64,000 nucleotides of DNA from VXYL01 sp963666465 (GTDB lineage Bacteria > Pseudomonadota > Gammaproteobacteria > Pseudomonadales > Azotimanducaceae), in NCBI GenBank assembly GCA_963666465.1, contig OY762824.1, forward strand, positions 558,001 through 622,000, in the 5' to 3' direction. This document shows positions 27,728-35,070 of the stretch, piece by piece. Positions within the stretch are counted from its first letter, which is position 1, and each line of letters opens with the position of its first letter. The translations under genes were made by a program, and so were the position numbers. The notes under the pieces are model-generated. The model searched no databases and was not told the DNA's origin. It saw nothing but the letters and a program-made list of their open reading frames with translations.

Positions 27728-27971
27728 ATGGCTGTCGTTGGGGACGATGAAGCCGAGGGGCGCTTGCGCGTTTGCTCGGCCGTGTCGAGCATGGAGAGAC
27801 CGTGACGATGACTGTGCGTGGCGAGCCGGTCGCTGATCTGGTGCCACACGTTGGGGAGGCGGCCAACGGGCCGAGGCGGCGTTGGCGAGAATCGAGGCCA
27901 TTCGGCAGCGGTCAGTGCGGTGCCCGATGGCGGAGTTGATGGAGACTGTTCATGAGGGCCATCGGTATTGA
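27728..27971 (+). pseudogene. Phd/YefM-type antitoxin relic
   Basis: Three successive frames spell one Phd-like antitoxin: DDEAEGRL, then ARLLGRVEHGETVTMTVRGE and PVADLVPHVGEAA, then AEAALARIEAIRQRSVRCPM and AELMETVHEGHRY with a stop at 27969-27971. The order and spacing match the family (N-terminal DNA-binding, central 'G.PVA.LVP', C-terminal 'EGRRY'). Two indels disrupt it. No intact toxin follows. Confidence 0.6.
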
Positions 27972-28019
27972 TCGCCGTCGAAGGATGAGGCTGATTCCGC
28001 AATCGACAGGGCCCGACAG

Positions 28020-28850
28020 TTGACCCGGCAACAGTGGGCTCTCGGCGTTGCACTGCTGCTGACGGGGGTGACGGCATTCGGGCATGCTATCTCGGAAGGC
28101 AACGCGGCCTTTGTCGAAGGTGTGTCCGGGGTGGCCGTGGGGGTGTTTGGCTATCTTGGCGCCAAGCACATGTTCACGGGGATCGACCACGTTCTCTATC
28201 TCGTGGGGGTGGTCTTCTATCTTCGCCGGCTGCGGGATGTGCTGGTTTATGTGACGCTGTTTACCGCCGGGCACAGCCTCACACTGCTCGTTGGGGTGCT
28301 TGCGGGATGGCGCATGGATGCGCATCTCGTGGATGCGGTGATTGGGCTCTCGGTGGTTTACAAGGCGTTCGAGAACGTCGGGGGCTTTGCGCGGGGGCCG
28401 AAGATGGCCTTGGCGGGCGTGTCGGGAGGGTCGGTTAGTGGCGGGGAGCCTTCAGCTGGGGCAGCTTCCCCGACCGCTGACGCGCAAGGAAGTGCCAGCA
28501 TTTCCCCTGTCGCCGGAGGCGTACTTCCATGTAAACGCAGTTTTGCGCCGGATCCTCGGCTTGCGGTGTTTGCCTTTGGGCTTTGCCACGGGATGGGGCT
28601 CGCGACGCGGGTGCAGGAGTTGCAGTTGTCGTCGGACGGGCTGCTCGTCAATCTGGTGAGCTTCAATTTGGGCGTGGAGGTGGGGCAGTTGCTGGCGCTG
28701 GCGGCGGTGGTTGCGGCGCTGGCCTGGTGGCGGCGGTTGGCGATGTTCGAGCGCTCTGCGTTGGCGCTGAACCTTGCCTTGATGACGGCAGGATTCGTGC
28801 TCTTTCAGACGCAGATCGTTGGATATTTCATGGCGGGGGCGGGGGGATGA
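28020..28850 (+). CDS. hupE: HupE/UreJ-family membrane protein with embedded R1 repeat
   Basis: 276 residues from TTG 28020. It has a signal-like first helix, then GYLGAKHMFTGIDHVLYLVG, the metal-site histidine motif of HupE/UreJ proteins (nickel or cobalt transport in characterised members). About seven membrane helices in total. Residues 143-172 are encoded by a complete 90-bp R1 repeat, inserted in frame between the fourth helix (VVYKAFENVGGF) and the helix starting LAVFAFGLCHGMGLA. The stop overlaps the next start (ATGA). In this organism the substrate is unknown; no urease or hydrogenase gene is nearby. Confidence 0.8.
   Translation: MTRQQWALGVALLLTGVTAFGHAISEGNAAFVEGVSGVAVGVFGYLGAKHMFTGIDHVLYLVGVVFYLRRLRDVLVYVTLFTAGHSLTLLVGVLAGWRMDAHLVDAVIGLSVVYKAFENVGGFARGPKMALAGVSGGSVSGGEPSAGAASPTADAQGSASISPVAGGVLPCKRSFAPDPRLAVFAFGLCHGMGLATRVQELQLSSDGLLVNLVSFNLGVEVGQLLALAAVVAALAWWRRLAMFERSALALNLALMTAGFVLFQTQIVGYFMAGAGG
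28446..28535 (+). repeat. R1 repeat, copy 2, inside hupE
   Basis: Exactly 90 bp, from GAGCCTTCAG to CATGTAAA, with both R1 hairpins kept (GGGGCAGCTTCCCC, and GGAAGT with ACTTCC). The length is a multiple of three and no stop codon occurs in the hupE frame, so the host gene remains open. Confidence 0.85.
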
Positions 28851-29422
28851 CCTTGGGCAGGCTGGCGATGCTGGCGGGTGCGTTTGTCGTTGCGTTGCTG
28901 CTGTTCGTTGCCTTCGTGCTGCCTTCGGAACATGGGCGTGACCCGCTGGGCACGGGGCGGGCGCTGGGGCTCACGGGGCTTTACATGCCGGATGGCCGGG
29001 CTTTCGGCCCGGTGGTCGAGAGCGAGCGGGGCAATTGGCCTGTGCGCGATGGACGGTCCTTTCCCTTGACGCCTTTTGAGTCGGTGGAGCTGAAGTACGA
29101 TCTGGCCGAAGGGGACGGCATGGTGTTCTGCTGGACGGCCACGGGCGAGGTGCTGTTCGATCTCCATGCCGAGCCGGAAGGAGGAACCATGGACGACGCC
29201 CGAAGTTTCGCCGCCGGGCGGGGCGTGCGGCAGGGCGGCACCTACATCGCGCCGTTCGCCGGCATCCATGGCTGGTTCTGGGAGAACCGCGGGGGGGAGT
29301 CGGTCACGGTTCATCTTGCGGCGACCGGCATGATGACCGGGGCGACCCGCTTTCATGACAACGACGCGGCTCCCGTCGAGTTCGCCGCTTCGGCGGAGGT
29401 TGCGGCGGGAGAGTGTCGGTGA
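28847..29422 (+). CDS. Membrane-anchored exported protein
   Basis: 191 residues: one N-terminal membrane helix (LAMLAGAFVVALLLFVAFVL) and a soluble periplasmic domain with VELKYDLAEGDGMVFCWTAT, FDLHAEPEGG and GIHGWFWENRGGESVTVHLA, a pattern seen in single-helix anchor proteins encoded next to HupE. ATG 28847 overlaps the hupE stop; its own stop overlaps the next GTG. Role unknown, presumably an accessory of the HupE protein. Confidence 0.7.
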   Translation: MTLGRLAMLAGAFVVALLLFVAFVLPSEHGRDPLGTGRALGLTGLYMPDGRAFGPVVESERGNWPVRDGRSFPLTPFESVELKYDLAEGDGMVFCWTATGEVLFDLHAEPEGGTMDDARSFAAGRGVRQGGTYIAPFAGIHGWFWENRGGESVTVHLAATGMMTGATRFHDNDAAPVEFAASAEVAAGECR

Positions 29423-30462
29423 CTGGCCTTGCCGTCGAGATGTCGCGCCTGCAGGAGGCCAAGCGCGAGGTGCCGGCGGCGGGGCGCTACCGGGGCGTGA
29501 TCGAGTCGTTGCGTCGGCATTTGGTTGGCGCCGGCGATCCGGTTGATCTCGCGAGAAGGGCAGGCACTGGCCTATGGCGACACGCCGTCGATGACGTGCA
29601 GGGTGGATTCCTCGACGACCGAGCGCTTTACTGGGGACGGCTGGGAGCGATTCAGTGCCTCGGTGACGCGCGCCACGCAGATTGCGGTGAGGTGTTCGAG
29701 CGCACCTCACGAGGCCTTGCCCAGGGACAGGTCGATGGGCCAACACTCCTCCTTGCCGGATTTGACCCGTTCCACCTCGACCGAGACATCGGCCAGAGCA
29801 ATCCGTCCGGGACGGTGGCGCTTGCCTTGCATGAGCGCGTTGTTGAAGGCGCGAACGGTCAGTCGTTGGCGGTGCAATCGGCCATCCTGCCGGTGCGCTT
29901 TGCGGACTTCGGCGCCGGCATCGTCGAACGCCTGCTTGCCGAGCGCAGCGCGAACGGCCATGTCCGGATGGTCGTCACCGTGAGCATGGGGCGCGATGCC
30001 TTCGACTTGGAACGCTTCCCGGGCCGTCGTCGTTCCTCGCCGAATCCGGACAATGAACGTTGCCTGGGAGGCGGAACGGCCGGGCAGCCCGTGGTTCCCA
30101 ACGGTCTCGATGGCCCCGAGTTCCTGGAATTCTCCCTCCCGGCGGCAGTCATGGCCGCGGCAGGCGGGCGCTGGACGGTGCGCGACAACCGTCGCGTCAG
30201 GACTGTGGCTCGCGGGAGCGTGGTGGTCGAATCCTTGGCGGATTTGGCGGATGAAACCGCGGTGGAGGGTTCGGGCGGCGGCTATCTCTCGAACGAAATC
30301 GCATACCGAACGTTGCTCTGTGCCAGGCGGCTGGGCCTCGATGTGCCGATGGGCCACATCCACGTCCCCGCCATTCGCGGCCACGACGCCGGCTGCGAGC
30401 GCGACATCGTCCACCAGGCGCAACGCCTGATTCAGGCGGGAGTGCGCGCAATCACGGGGTGA
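29419..30462 (+). CDS. Pyroglutamyl-peptidase I-like protein
   Basis: 347 residues. LLLAGFDPFHLDRDIGQSNP then SGTVALAL matches the start of family C15 peptidases ('TGF.PF....NPS'), and GGYLSNEIAYRTLLCARRLG then DVPMGHIHVPAI matches their Cys-containing helix. These enzymes remove N-terminal pyroglutamate. The family is usually about 215 residues, so this is a long form with an about 100-residue N-terminal extension (DDRALYWGRLGA). Start GTG 29419 overlaps the preceding stop. Third gene of the hupE operon. Confidence 0.65.
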   Translation: MTGLAVEMSRLQEAKREVPAAGRYRGVIESLRRHLVGAGDPVDLARRAGTGLWRHAVDDVQGGFLDDRALYWGRLGAIQCLGDARHADCGEVFERTSRGLAQGQVDGPTLLLAGFDPFHLDRDIGQSNPSGTVALALHERVVEGANGQSLAVQSAILPVRFADFGAGIVERLLAERSANGHVRMVVTVSMGRDAFDLERFPGRRRSSPNPDNERCLGGGTAGQPVVPNGLDGPEFLEFSLPAAVMAAAGGRWTVRDNRRVRTVARGSVVVESLADLADETAVEGSGGGYLSNEIAYRTLLCARRLGLDVPMGHIHVPAIRGHDAGCERDIVHQAQRLIQAGVRAITG

Positions 30463-30517
30463 CAACGTGGCTGCGGTTCATGTTCCTTGGGTGGGGGTGG
30501 AGCGGGAGCCTACGCTG

Positions 30518-30523
30518 TACAAT
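30518..30523 (+). promoter_or_regulatory. -10-like box of the RT operon (leaderless start)
   Basis: TACAAT, one mismatch from the sigma-70 -10 consensus, ends 6 nt before ATG 30530, so transcription would begin at or next to the start codon. No Shine-Dalgarno sequence is present before that ATG, and no convincing -35 box was found. Confidence 0.4.
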
Positions 30524-30529
30524 CCCGGC

Positions 30530-32077
30530 ATGGACCCGAATGCCACTGGCGAGCCTCTAGCTGGGCGCGCGGTTGCTGCCGCCATCGAGGCGTGTCGACA
30601 GCGCCGATCGGTCGATGTGCTCTCCGATCCTCTTGGGTTTCCGGAGTTCGACATCGCCGTCTGGCGCCAATGCCCGAATGGAATGCCGGTCGAGGCGGAA
30701 GCGTTCACGAGACCGAAGCAAGGCGGTGGGACGCGCGTCGAGGTCGTACCGGATTTCGCCACCTCGGTCGCGCTTCAAGTGGCTGCTGATCGCCTTGGCG
30801 GGGAGCGCGTACGAGCCTACGCCTCGTGGTGGGAAACGGTGCCGATGTGGATTCGGCATGCGCTTGTCGAGGGCATGTCGGTCATCGTGGCGGATGTCGA
30901 AGACTACTTCGGGTCGCTGCCGGGGTCTGGGATCGCCCGGGCGCTACGCAGCCTCGACCTCGACGACGGGACGGTAGAGACGACCCTCGGGACGATCCGC
31001 AAGATCAACGCCATCCCGGATGCCAGCGGTGCCAATCGGTCAGGGTTGCCGGTCTCCCACGACGATCTGCTCTGGCGCGTCGCGGACGCGGCGCTGAGTC
31101 CCGTCGACGAGACGTTGGCGGGCGAACCCATGGTCGCTAGACACGTGAGATGGGTGGACGACTTCTTCATCGCCGCGCGCCCGAGCGACGTCGATCAGGT
31201 TCTGCATGTCCTGTGCACAGCGCTTGCGGCCGAAGGGATGCGGCTGAACTCGAGCAAGACGAGGGTGTTGGATTCGTTGGCAGACTACGAGCGGCAGACG
31301 ATGACACACGAACATCGCCTGATTACCAGTTTGAGGATGGCGAGCTCCCGGAGCCCATTGTCGGCGTCTCAGCGGCGCGCCCTCGACGCATTGGCCGAAA
31401 GCGATCGTCTGGAGACCCCCGAACAAGCCCGGCTGTGGAAACGCGCCTACGCGTTGGCGGGCCGACTGGAATCCTTCGCGCTTGTTCCAGGGGCGATCGA
31501 GGATCTTGAGCGATATCCCACGGCCACCGAGCAAATTGCGTCCTATCTTCGCTTGCTGAATTGGCCGTGCGATACGGCCGTCCAAACTGTACGGGCGATC
31601 AAACGGGCGCGTACGGATAGTCAGGCGATCGTTCTGCTGCGGGCGCTGCTCGGGGCAGGAGGTCCGCTTCCTGTGCGCGCTTTGGCGGCCCTTGATGGCC
31701 TCTCCGAGTCTGGAACCGTGCGGATGCATCCGTACGCGGAGGTCCTTCTCCATGCAGCCCAGATGTTTGGGCGAAGTCACAGGAAAGGCGGTGCCGTCAA
31801 ACGGTTGCGTTCGCTTGCATGCACACAGAGATCTCCGTTGGCGCGACGAACCGCAATCGAGCTGCTATGGCTGATTCCCGAGGAGCGCTGCCAGTTGGCC
31901 GAGCTAACTCGGCTGGACGTCAGTTCAACTGTGCGCGGGCTGGCGATGCTGCCCGCCATTGCCGGTCCCGCTGCCTCGGAAGACGTCGGTGACCTTCAGG
32001 AAAGGGGGCCTAGCGACCGGGTGTGGTGCCGCGTAGGAGCGGCATTGCGATCGGCGTGGCTGCGGACGGCCGCTTGA
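30530..32077 (+). CDS. Reverse transcriptase, putative defence RT
   Basis: 515 residues. RT motif A is SVIVADVEDYFGSLP (D122), motif B GLPVSHDDLLWRVADAAL (GLP at 172-174), motif C ARHVRWVDDFFIAA (D210, D211; WVDD in place of YADD), and motif D GMRLNSSKTRVL. All catalytic Asp residues are present. No group II intron maturase domain is seen; residues about 260-515 look alpha-helical (HEAT-like), as in bacterial defence-type RTs. The stop overlaps the next ATG (TGATG). ATG 30530 lies 6 nt after TACAAT. No msr/msd-type retron RNA was evident. Co-transcribed with a membrane protein and a kinase-nuclease, it is probably antiviral (inference). Confidence 0.85.
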   Translation: MDPNATGEPLAGRAVAAAIEACRQRRSVDVLSDPLGFPEFDIAVWRQCPNGMPVEAEAFTRPKQGGGTRVEVVPDFATSVALQVAADRLGGERVRAYASWWETVPMWIRHALVEGMSVIVADVEDYFGSLPGSGIARALRSLDLDDGTVETTLGTIRKINAIPDASGANRSGLPVSHDDLLWRVADAALSPVDETLAGEPMVARHVRWVDDFFIAARPSDVDQVLHVLCTALAAEGMRLNSSKTRVLDSLADYERQTMTHEHRLITSLRMASSRSPLSASQRRALDALAESDRLETPEQARLWKRAYALAGRLESFALVPGAIEDLERYPTATEQIASYLRLLNWPCDTAVQTVRAIKRARTDSQAIVLLRALLGAGGPLPVRALAALDGLSESGTVRMHPYAEVLLHAAQMFGRSHRKGGAVKRLRSLACTQRSPLARRTAIELLWLIPEERCQLAELTRLDVSSTVRGLAMLPAIAGPAASEDVGDLQERGPSDRVWCRVGAALRSAWLRTAA

Positions 32078-33028
32078 TGAAGGCCCTCGGAAAGTGGTTC
32101 TCACGCAAGCCTAGCCCACCGGACAAGGAACTCGAGGCGCGGCTGTCGCGGTTGCGGAGCGAGCTCACGCAGGCGAGAGAGGGGGCCGACGCTGGCTCGA
32201 GGCCCGCTTTGGACGAGATCGAGCGGCGGTTAGAGGATGCGGAGGCGTTGGCGCGCGGGGCGGACAACCGAGACGCATCTCGAGATCCGAAGGGAGAGTG
32301 CATTCGACTTGCCCACGAGGCGGAGGCAGAACTCTGCATGCTCAAGCCGGGTGAGTTGTTGTACCCGACGTGGACTCGGCTTCGCCAAAAGCTCTACCGG
32401 CTTGACGACGAAGGGGAAGGCCGCAAAGAGGCATGGATTAAGGACATCGAGGAGCGCTTCTCGGCCAATAGCGGGGCTGGACTCGGAGGAGCCCATGTTG
32501 CGCCAGCGCCTACGGCAGTTGACCTTGGAGTTGCGGGAGTCCGCGCAGCGATTCCACCGGCGGAACGACGAGCGCGCCGAGGTGGCCAAACACTTGGCGA
32601 AAGTCAGCGTGGGGATGGCGCTAGCGTTCGGTGCTGCAATAGTGGTGTGCCTGACTCTGTCTGCCTGTGCTGTTGCCTGTAGGGCGTCGCCCCTCGTGCT
32701 CCTCATCGCCGGGGCGTCGGCTGGCGGACTCGGTGCGTTGCTATCGAGAACGACCGTGCCGAGAAATGAACGGGTGCGGCCGGAGTTCGGGGAACTCTTG
32801 CGATGGGACTTGTTCTTGCGTGCATGTATCGGGGCAGCTGCCGCCCTTCTGGTCACTGCGGTCCTGCTTTCAGAGAGATTGTTGCTACTGCCGGAGGGCA
32901 GCATGGCGAAGGCGGCACACGTCGTGGTCCTTGGCTTTGGTGCGGGTTTCTCCGACCGGTTCTTCAAGTCCATGTTAGGGCGGGCCATCGGAACGCGACG
33001 CACCCGCTCGTCTCACGACAAAGAGTAG
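32077..33028 (+). pseudogene. Coiled-coil/two-helix membrane protein of the RT operon, frame-disrupted
   Basis: The first frame (MKALGKWFSRK, then a coiled coil, ELEARLSRLRSELTQAREG, to IKDIEERFSANS) runs naturally to about 32470. After GCGGGGCT the natural sequence continues one base later (SEEPMLRQRLRQLTLELRES, then membrane segments VSVGMALAFGAAIVVCLTLS, PLVLLIAGASAGGLGALLS and ACIGAAAALLVTAVLLS) to TAG 33028. Deleting one G gives a single protein of about 316 residues, NSGLDSEEP at the join. Alternatively the second part starts at ATG 32495 behind GGAGGAG, giving a 177-residue membrane protein. It is a likely membrane effector or sensor; not recognised as a family. Confidence 0.6.
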
Positions 33029-33031
33029 TCC

Positions 33032-34372
33032 GTGTTTGGTCGCGTCGTACTCGTGCTGATCGGCCAGATCGGGGCTGGGAAGTCCACTGTTTGCGATGAG
33101 TTGGCGTCCTCGATGAAGGTGAGACACCTTGACGTCGAGAACCTACGGCACGCTGACGAGCGTGGCTTGGATGCCGGGACGATCGCGGATCAAGTCGCCA
33201 CTGCCGCATGGTCCGGGGAGGCCGTACTCGAGTGCACGGGAGCAGCTAGGGATTTCGAGGAGATCATCGAACAGTTGCGCCGGCGTAACTTGGGGTGCTT
33301 CGTTGCGCTTCTCGACTGCAGCACTCGGACCGCGTTGCGGCGTGTGCGGGAACGCGGTGGCCGCGTCCGGCCAAGAGCGGGCGGCACTTGGGCATCCGAG
33401 TTGGCCTGGACCGAGTCTAGGTTGCGATTGGTTCCCGCTGACGTGACTTTGACGTCTGAACGCGCAGATCCGGCAAGAATTGCGGCCGATATCCGGCAGG
33501 CATGGGCCCTTGCTCGGCAACGCCAGGTGGCGGACGGGGTGCCCGGCGAGCCGCGCGACGTGTCCTTCTCGGAACTGGCCGCGCGAGAGATATGCCCATG
33601 GTCGTATCGGCTCAAGTACATCGACCATGCACCGGAAATGGTGGAAACCCAACAGATGTATCTCGGCACTCGCCTGCACGAAGCCTTGGCGTGGCTCTAT
33701 TCCGGGGGCGTCAGGCGGCGCGGCAAAGCGGAGCTTGTCGACTGGTTTCGGAGTCGGTTGGCGGAGACGCTACCCGAAGGAACGGATTGCGTGATGGCGG
33801 CAGACTTGTCCCGGCGTGGAGAGGATGCGCTGGTCTTTCACTACGAGGTCGCGTATGCCGGAGGTCGGTCAAGAACCATCGCTGTGGAGCGGCCTGTCCG
33901 GATGCCATGTGATCGCTGGACGACGTTCGTGGGAAGGGTTGACCGAGTTGCCGTGGACGCTTCGGGCACAGTGGAGGTGATCGACTACAAAACCTCGCAA
34001 AGGCGCCGCACGTCACGCCCCCGGATTCCGGACTGGCTTCAGATCGCGGCATATGCGGCGGCCATTTTGCGGGAGCTCGATGTCCCAAGCGTGATTGCGC
34101 GCCGCGTCATGCTTGCCACGGGTGAGGAGGAACAGTTCGCGGTGTCCGGGGAAGATGTCCGACAGATCACACTGTCGCTGGCGCGATGGGCTAGGGGCCT
34201 GGCTGCCGGTGGTGCATTCCCGATGCACCCTGGTGCCCACTGCAGCTCTTGTCCGGGAATCAGGGATGTTCCTCCTCCCAGCGGCCTGCGTCGGTGGAAC
34301 TTGGTTTCGAACTCCGAGTCACGCAACGGACGCAACGGCGTTCGTCTGTCGCTTTGGCTGCTCGTTCCGTAG
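33032..34372 (+). CDS. P-loop kinase-PD-(D/E)XK (Cas4/RecB-like) nuclease fusion
   Basis: 446 residues. Residues 1-165 are an adenylate-kinase-like P-loop domain with Walker A LIGQIGAGKST (9-19). Residues 175-410 are a RecB/Cas4-type nuclease: FSELAAREICPWSYRLKYID (C188), GTRLHEALAWLY (H216), FVGRVDRVAV (D304) and VEVIDYKTS (D318, K320), then HCSSCPG (C404, C407). Three of the four cysteines of a Cas4-type 4Fe-4S cluster are visible; the fourth may be lost after RDVP. GTG 33032 follows the preceding stop by 3 nt. The kinase-nuclease with an adjacent RT suggests processing of nucleic-acid ends during defence; inference. Confidence 0.8.
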   Translation: MFGRVVLVLIGQIGAGKSTVCDELASSMKVRHLDVENLRHADERGLDAGTIADQVATAAWSGEAVLECTGAARDFEEIIEQLRRRNLGCFVALLDCSTRTALRRVRERGGRVRPRAGGTWASELAWTESRLRLVPADVTLTSERADPARIAADIRQAWALARQRQVADGVPGEPRDVSFSELAAREICPWSYRLKYIDHAPEMVETQQMYLGTRLHEALAWLYSGGVRRRGKAELVDWFRSRLAETLPEGTDCVMAADLSRRGEDALVFHYEVAYAGGRSRTIAVERPVRMPCDRWTTFVGRVDRVAVDASGTVEVIDYKTSQRRRTSRPRIPDWLQIAAYAAAILRELDVPSVIARRVMLATGEEEQFAVSGEDVRQITLSLARWARGLAAGGAFPMHPGAHCSSCPGIRDVPPPSGLRRWNLVSNSESRNGRNGVRLSLWLLVP

Positions 34373-34375
34373 AAT
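34370..34375 (+). promoter_or_regulatory. -10-like box before oxidase subunit III
   Basis: TAGAAT ends 8 nt before ATG 34384, with no Shine-Dalgarno sequence between, again suggesting a leaderless mRNA. It overlaps the last codons of the kinase-nuclease gene. Confidence 0.35.
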
Positions 34376-34383
34376 CGCGGCCC

Positions 34384-35040
34384 ATGAACATTTTCAAGCG
34401 ACTGGCGGAGAAGCCTTGGATCCATGAGCCCGGAGCGGTGGCAGAAACGCGCACTGCTTCGTTTGCCGTGTCGAATCAGAAGGTGGCGTTGGTGCTCTTT
34501 CTCGCCATCGTTGGCGTCTTGTTTTTCCTGTTCTTCGCCGCCTACCACATGCGCATCGAGCTCACCTCGGACTGGGTGGCGATTCCGGAGCCGCCGCTGC
34601 TCTGGTTCAACACGGTTGTGCTCGGCATCGCCAGCGTTGCCTTCGAGTGGGCGCGCGGTGCGGCCCGGAGCGGGCGCGAGGGCACGGCGCGCACCGCCTT
34701 TCTCGTCGCCGGTGCGCTGACGCTGTCATTCCTGGTGCTGCAACTGGTGGTGTGGGATCAGATGCTTGGGCTCGGCTACTTTGCGCACTCGAATCCCGCG
34801 AACTCGTTCTTCTACCTCATCACCGCCGTGCATGGCCTCCACCTTTTGGGCGGGCTCATCGCCTGGGGAAGGGCGCTGACTCGGTTTCGGAGCATGGCGG
34901 CGGTGGCCGGGGACGACGGCGGCGACATTGCGCAGGATCGCCTGGCGCGTCTGTCGCGAAGCGTTGATCTGTGTGCGCTGTATTGGCACTTCCTGCTGCT
35001 GGTGTGGCTCGGCATGATGGCGATGTTCCTCAACACCTGA
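34384..35040 (+). CDS. Heme-copper oxidase subunit III-like protein
   Basis: 218 residues with five membrane helices. LVVWDQMLGLGYFAHSNPAN then SFFYLITAVHGLHLLGGLIA is the conserved subunit III core ('FY..T..HG.H...G'), and the ending LYWHFLLLVWLGMMAMFL matches the C-terminal 'YWHFVD..W' helix. It should sit in the inner membrane with subunits I and II of a cytochrome or quinol oxidase, but neither is in the window. It is followed 30 nt later by copA, a copper context that may serve oxidase assembly (inference). Confidence 0.85.
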   Translation: MNIFKRLAEKPWIHEPGAVAETRTASFAVSNQKVALVLFLAIVGVLFFLFFAAYHMRIELTSDWVAIPEPPLLWFNTVVLGIASVAFEWARGAARSGREGTARTAFLVAGALTLSFLVLQLVVWDQMLGLGYFAHSNPANSFFYLITAVHGLHLLGGLIAWGRALTRFRSMAAVAGDDGGDIAQDRLARLSRSVDLCALYWHFLLLVWLGMMAMFLNT

Positions 35041-35070
35041 CGCGATTACAAGCGCCTGATCGAGGCGGAG

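Noticed and set aside
30467..30529. Retron-type noncoding RNA upstream of the RT
   Set aside because: Only 67 nt separate the RT from the previous gene and no inverted-repeat pair or msr/msd-like fold was seen.
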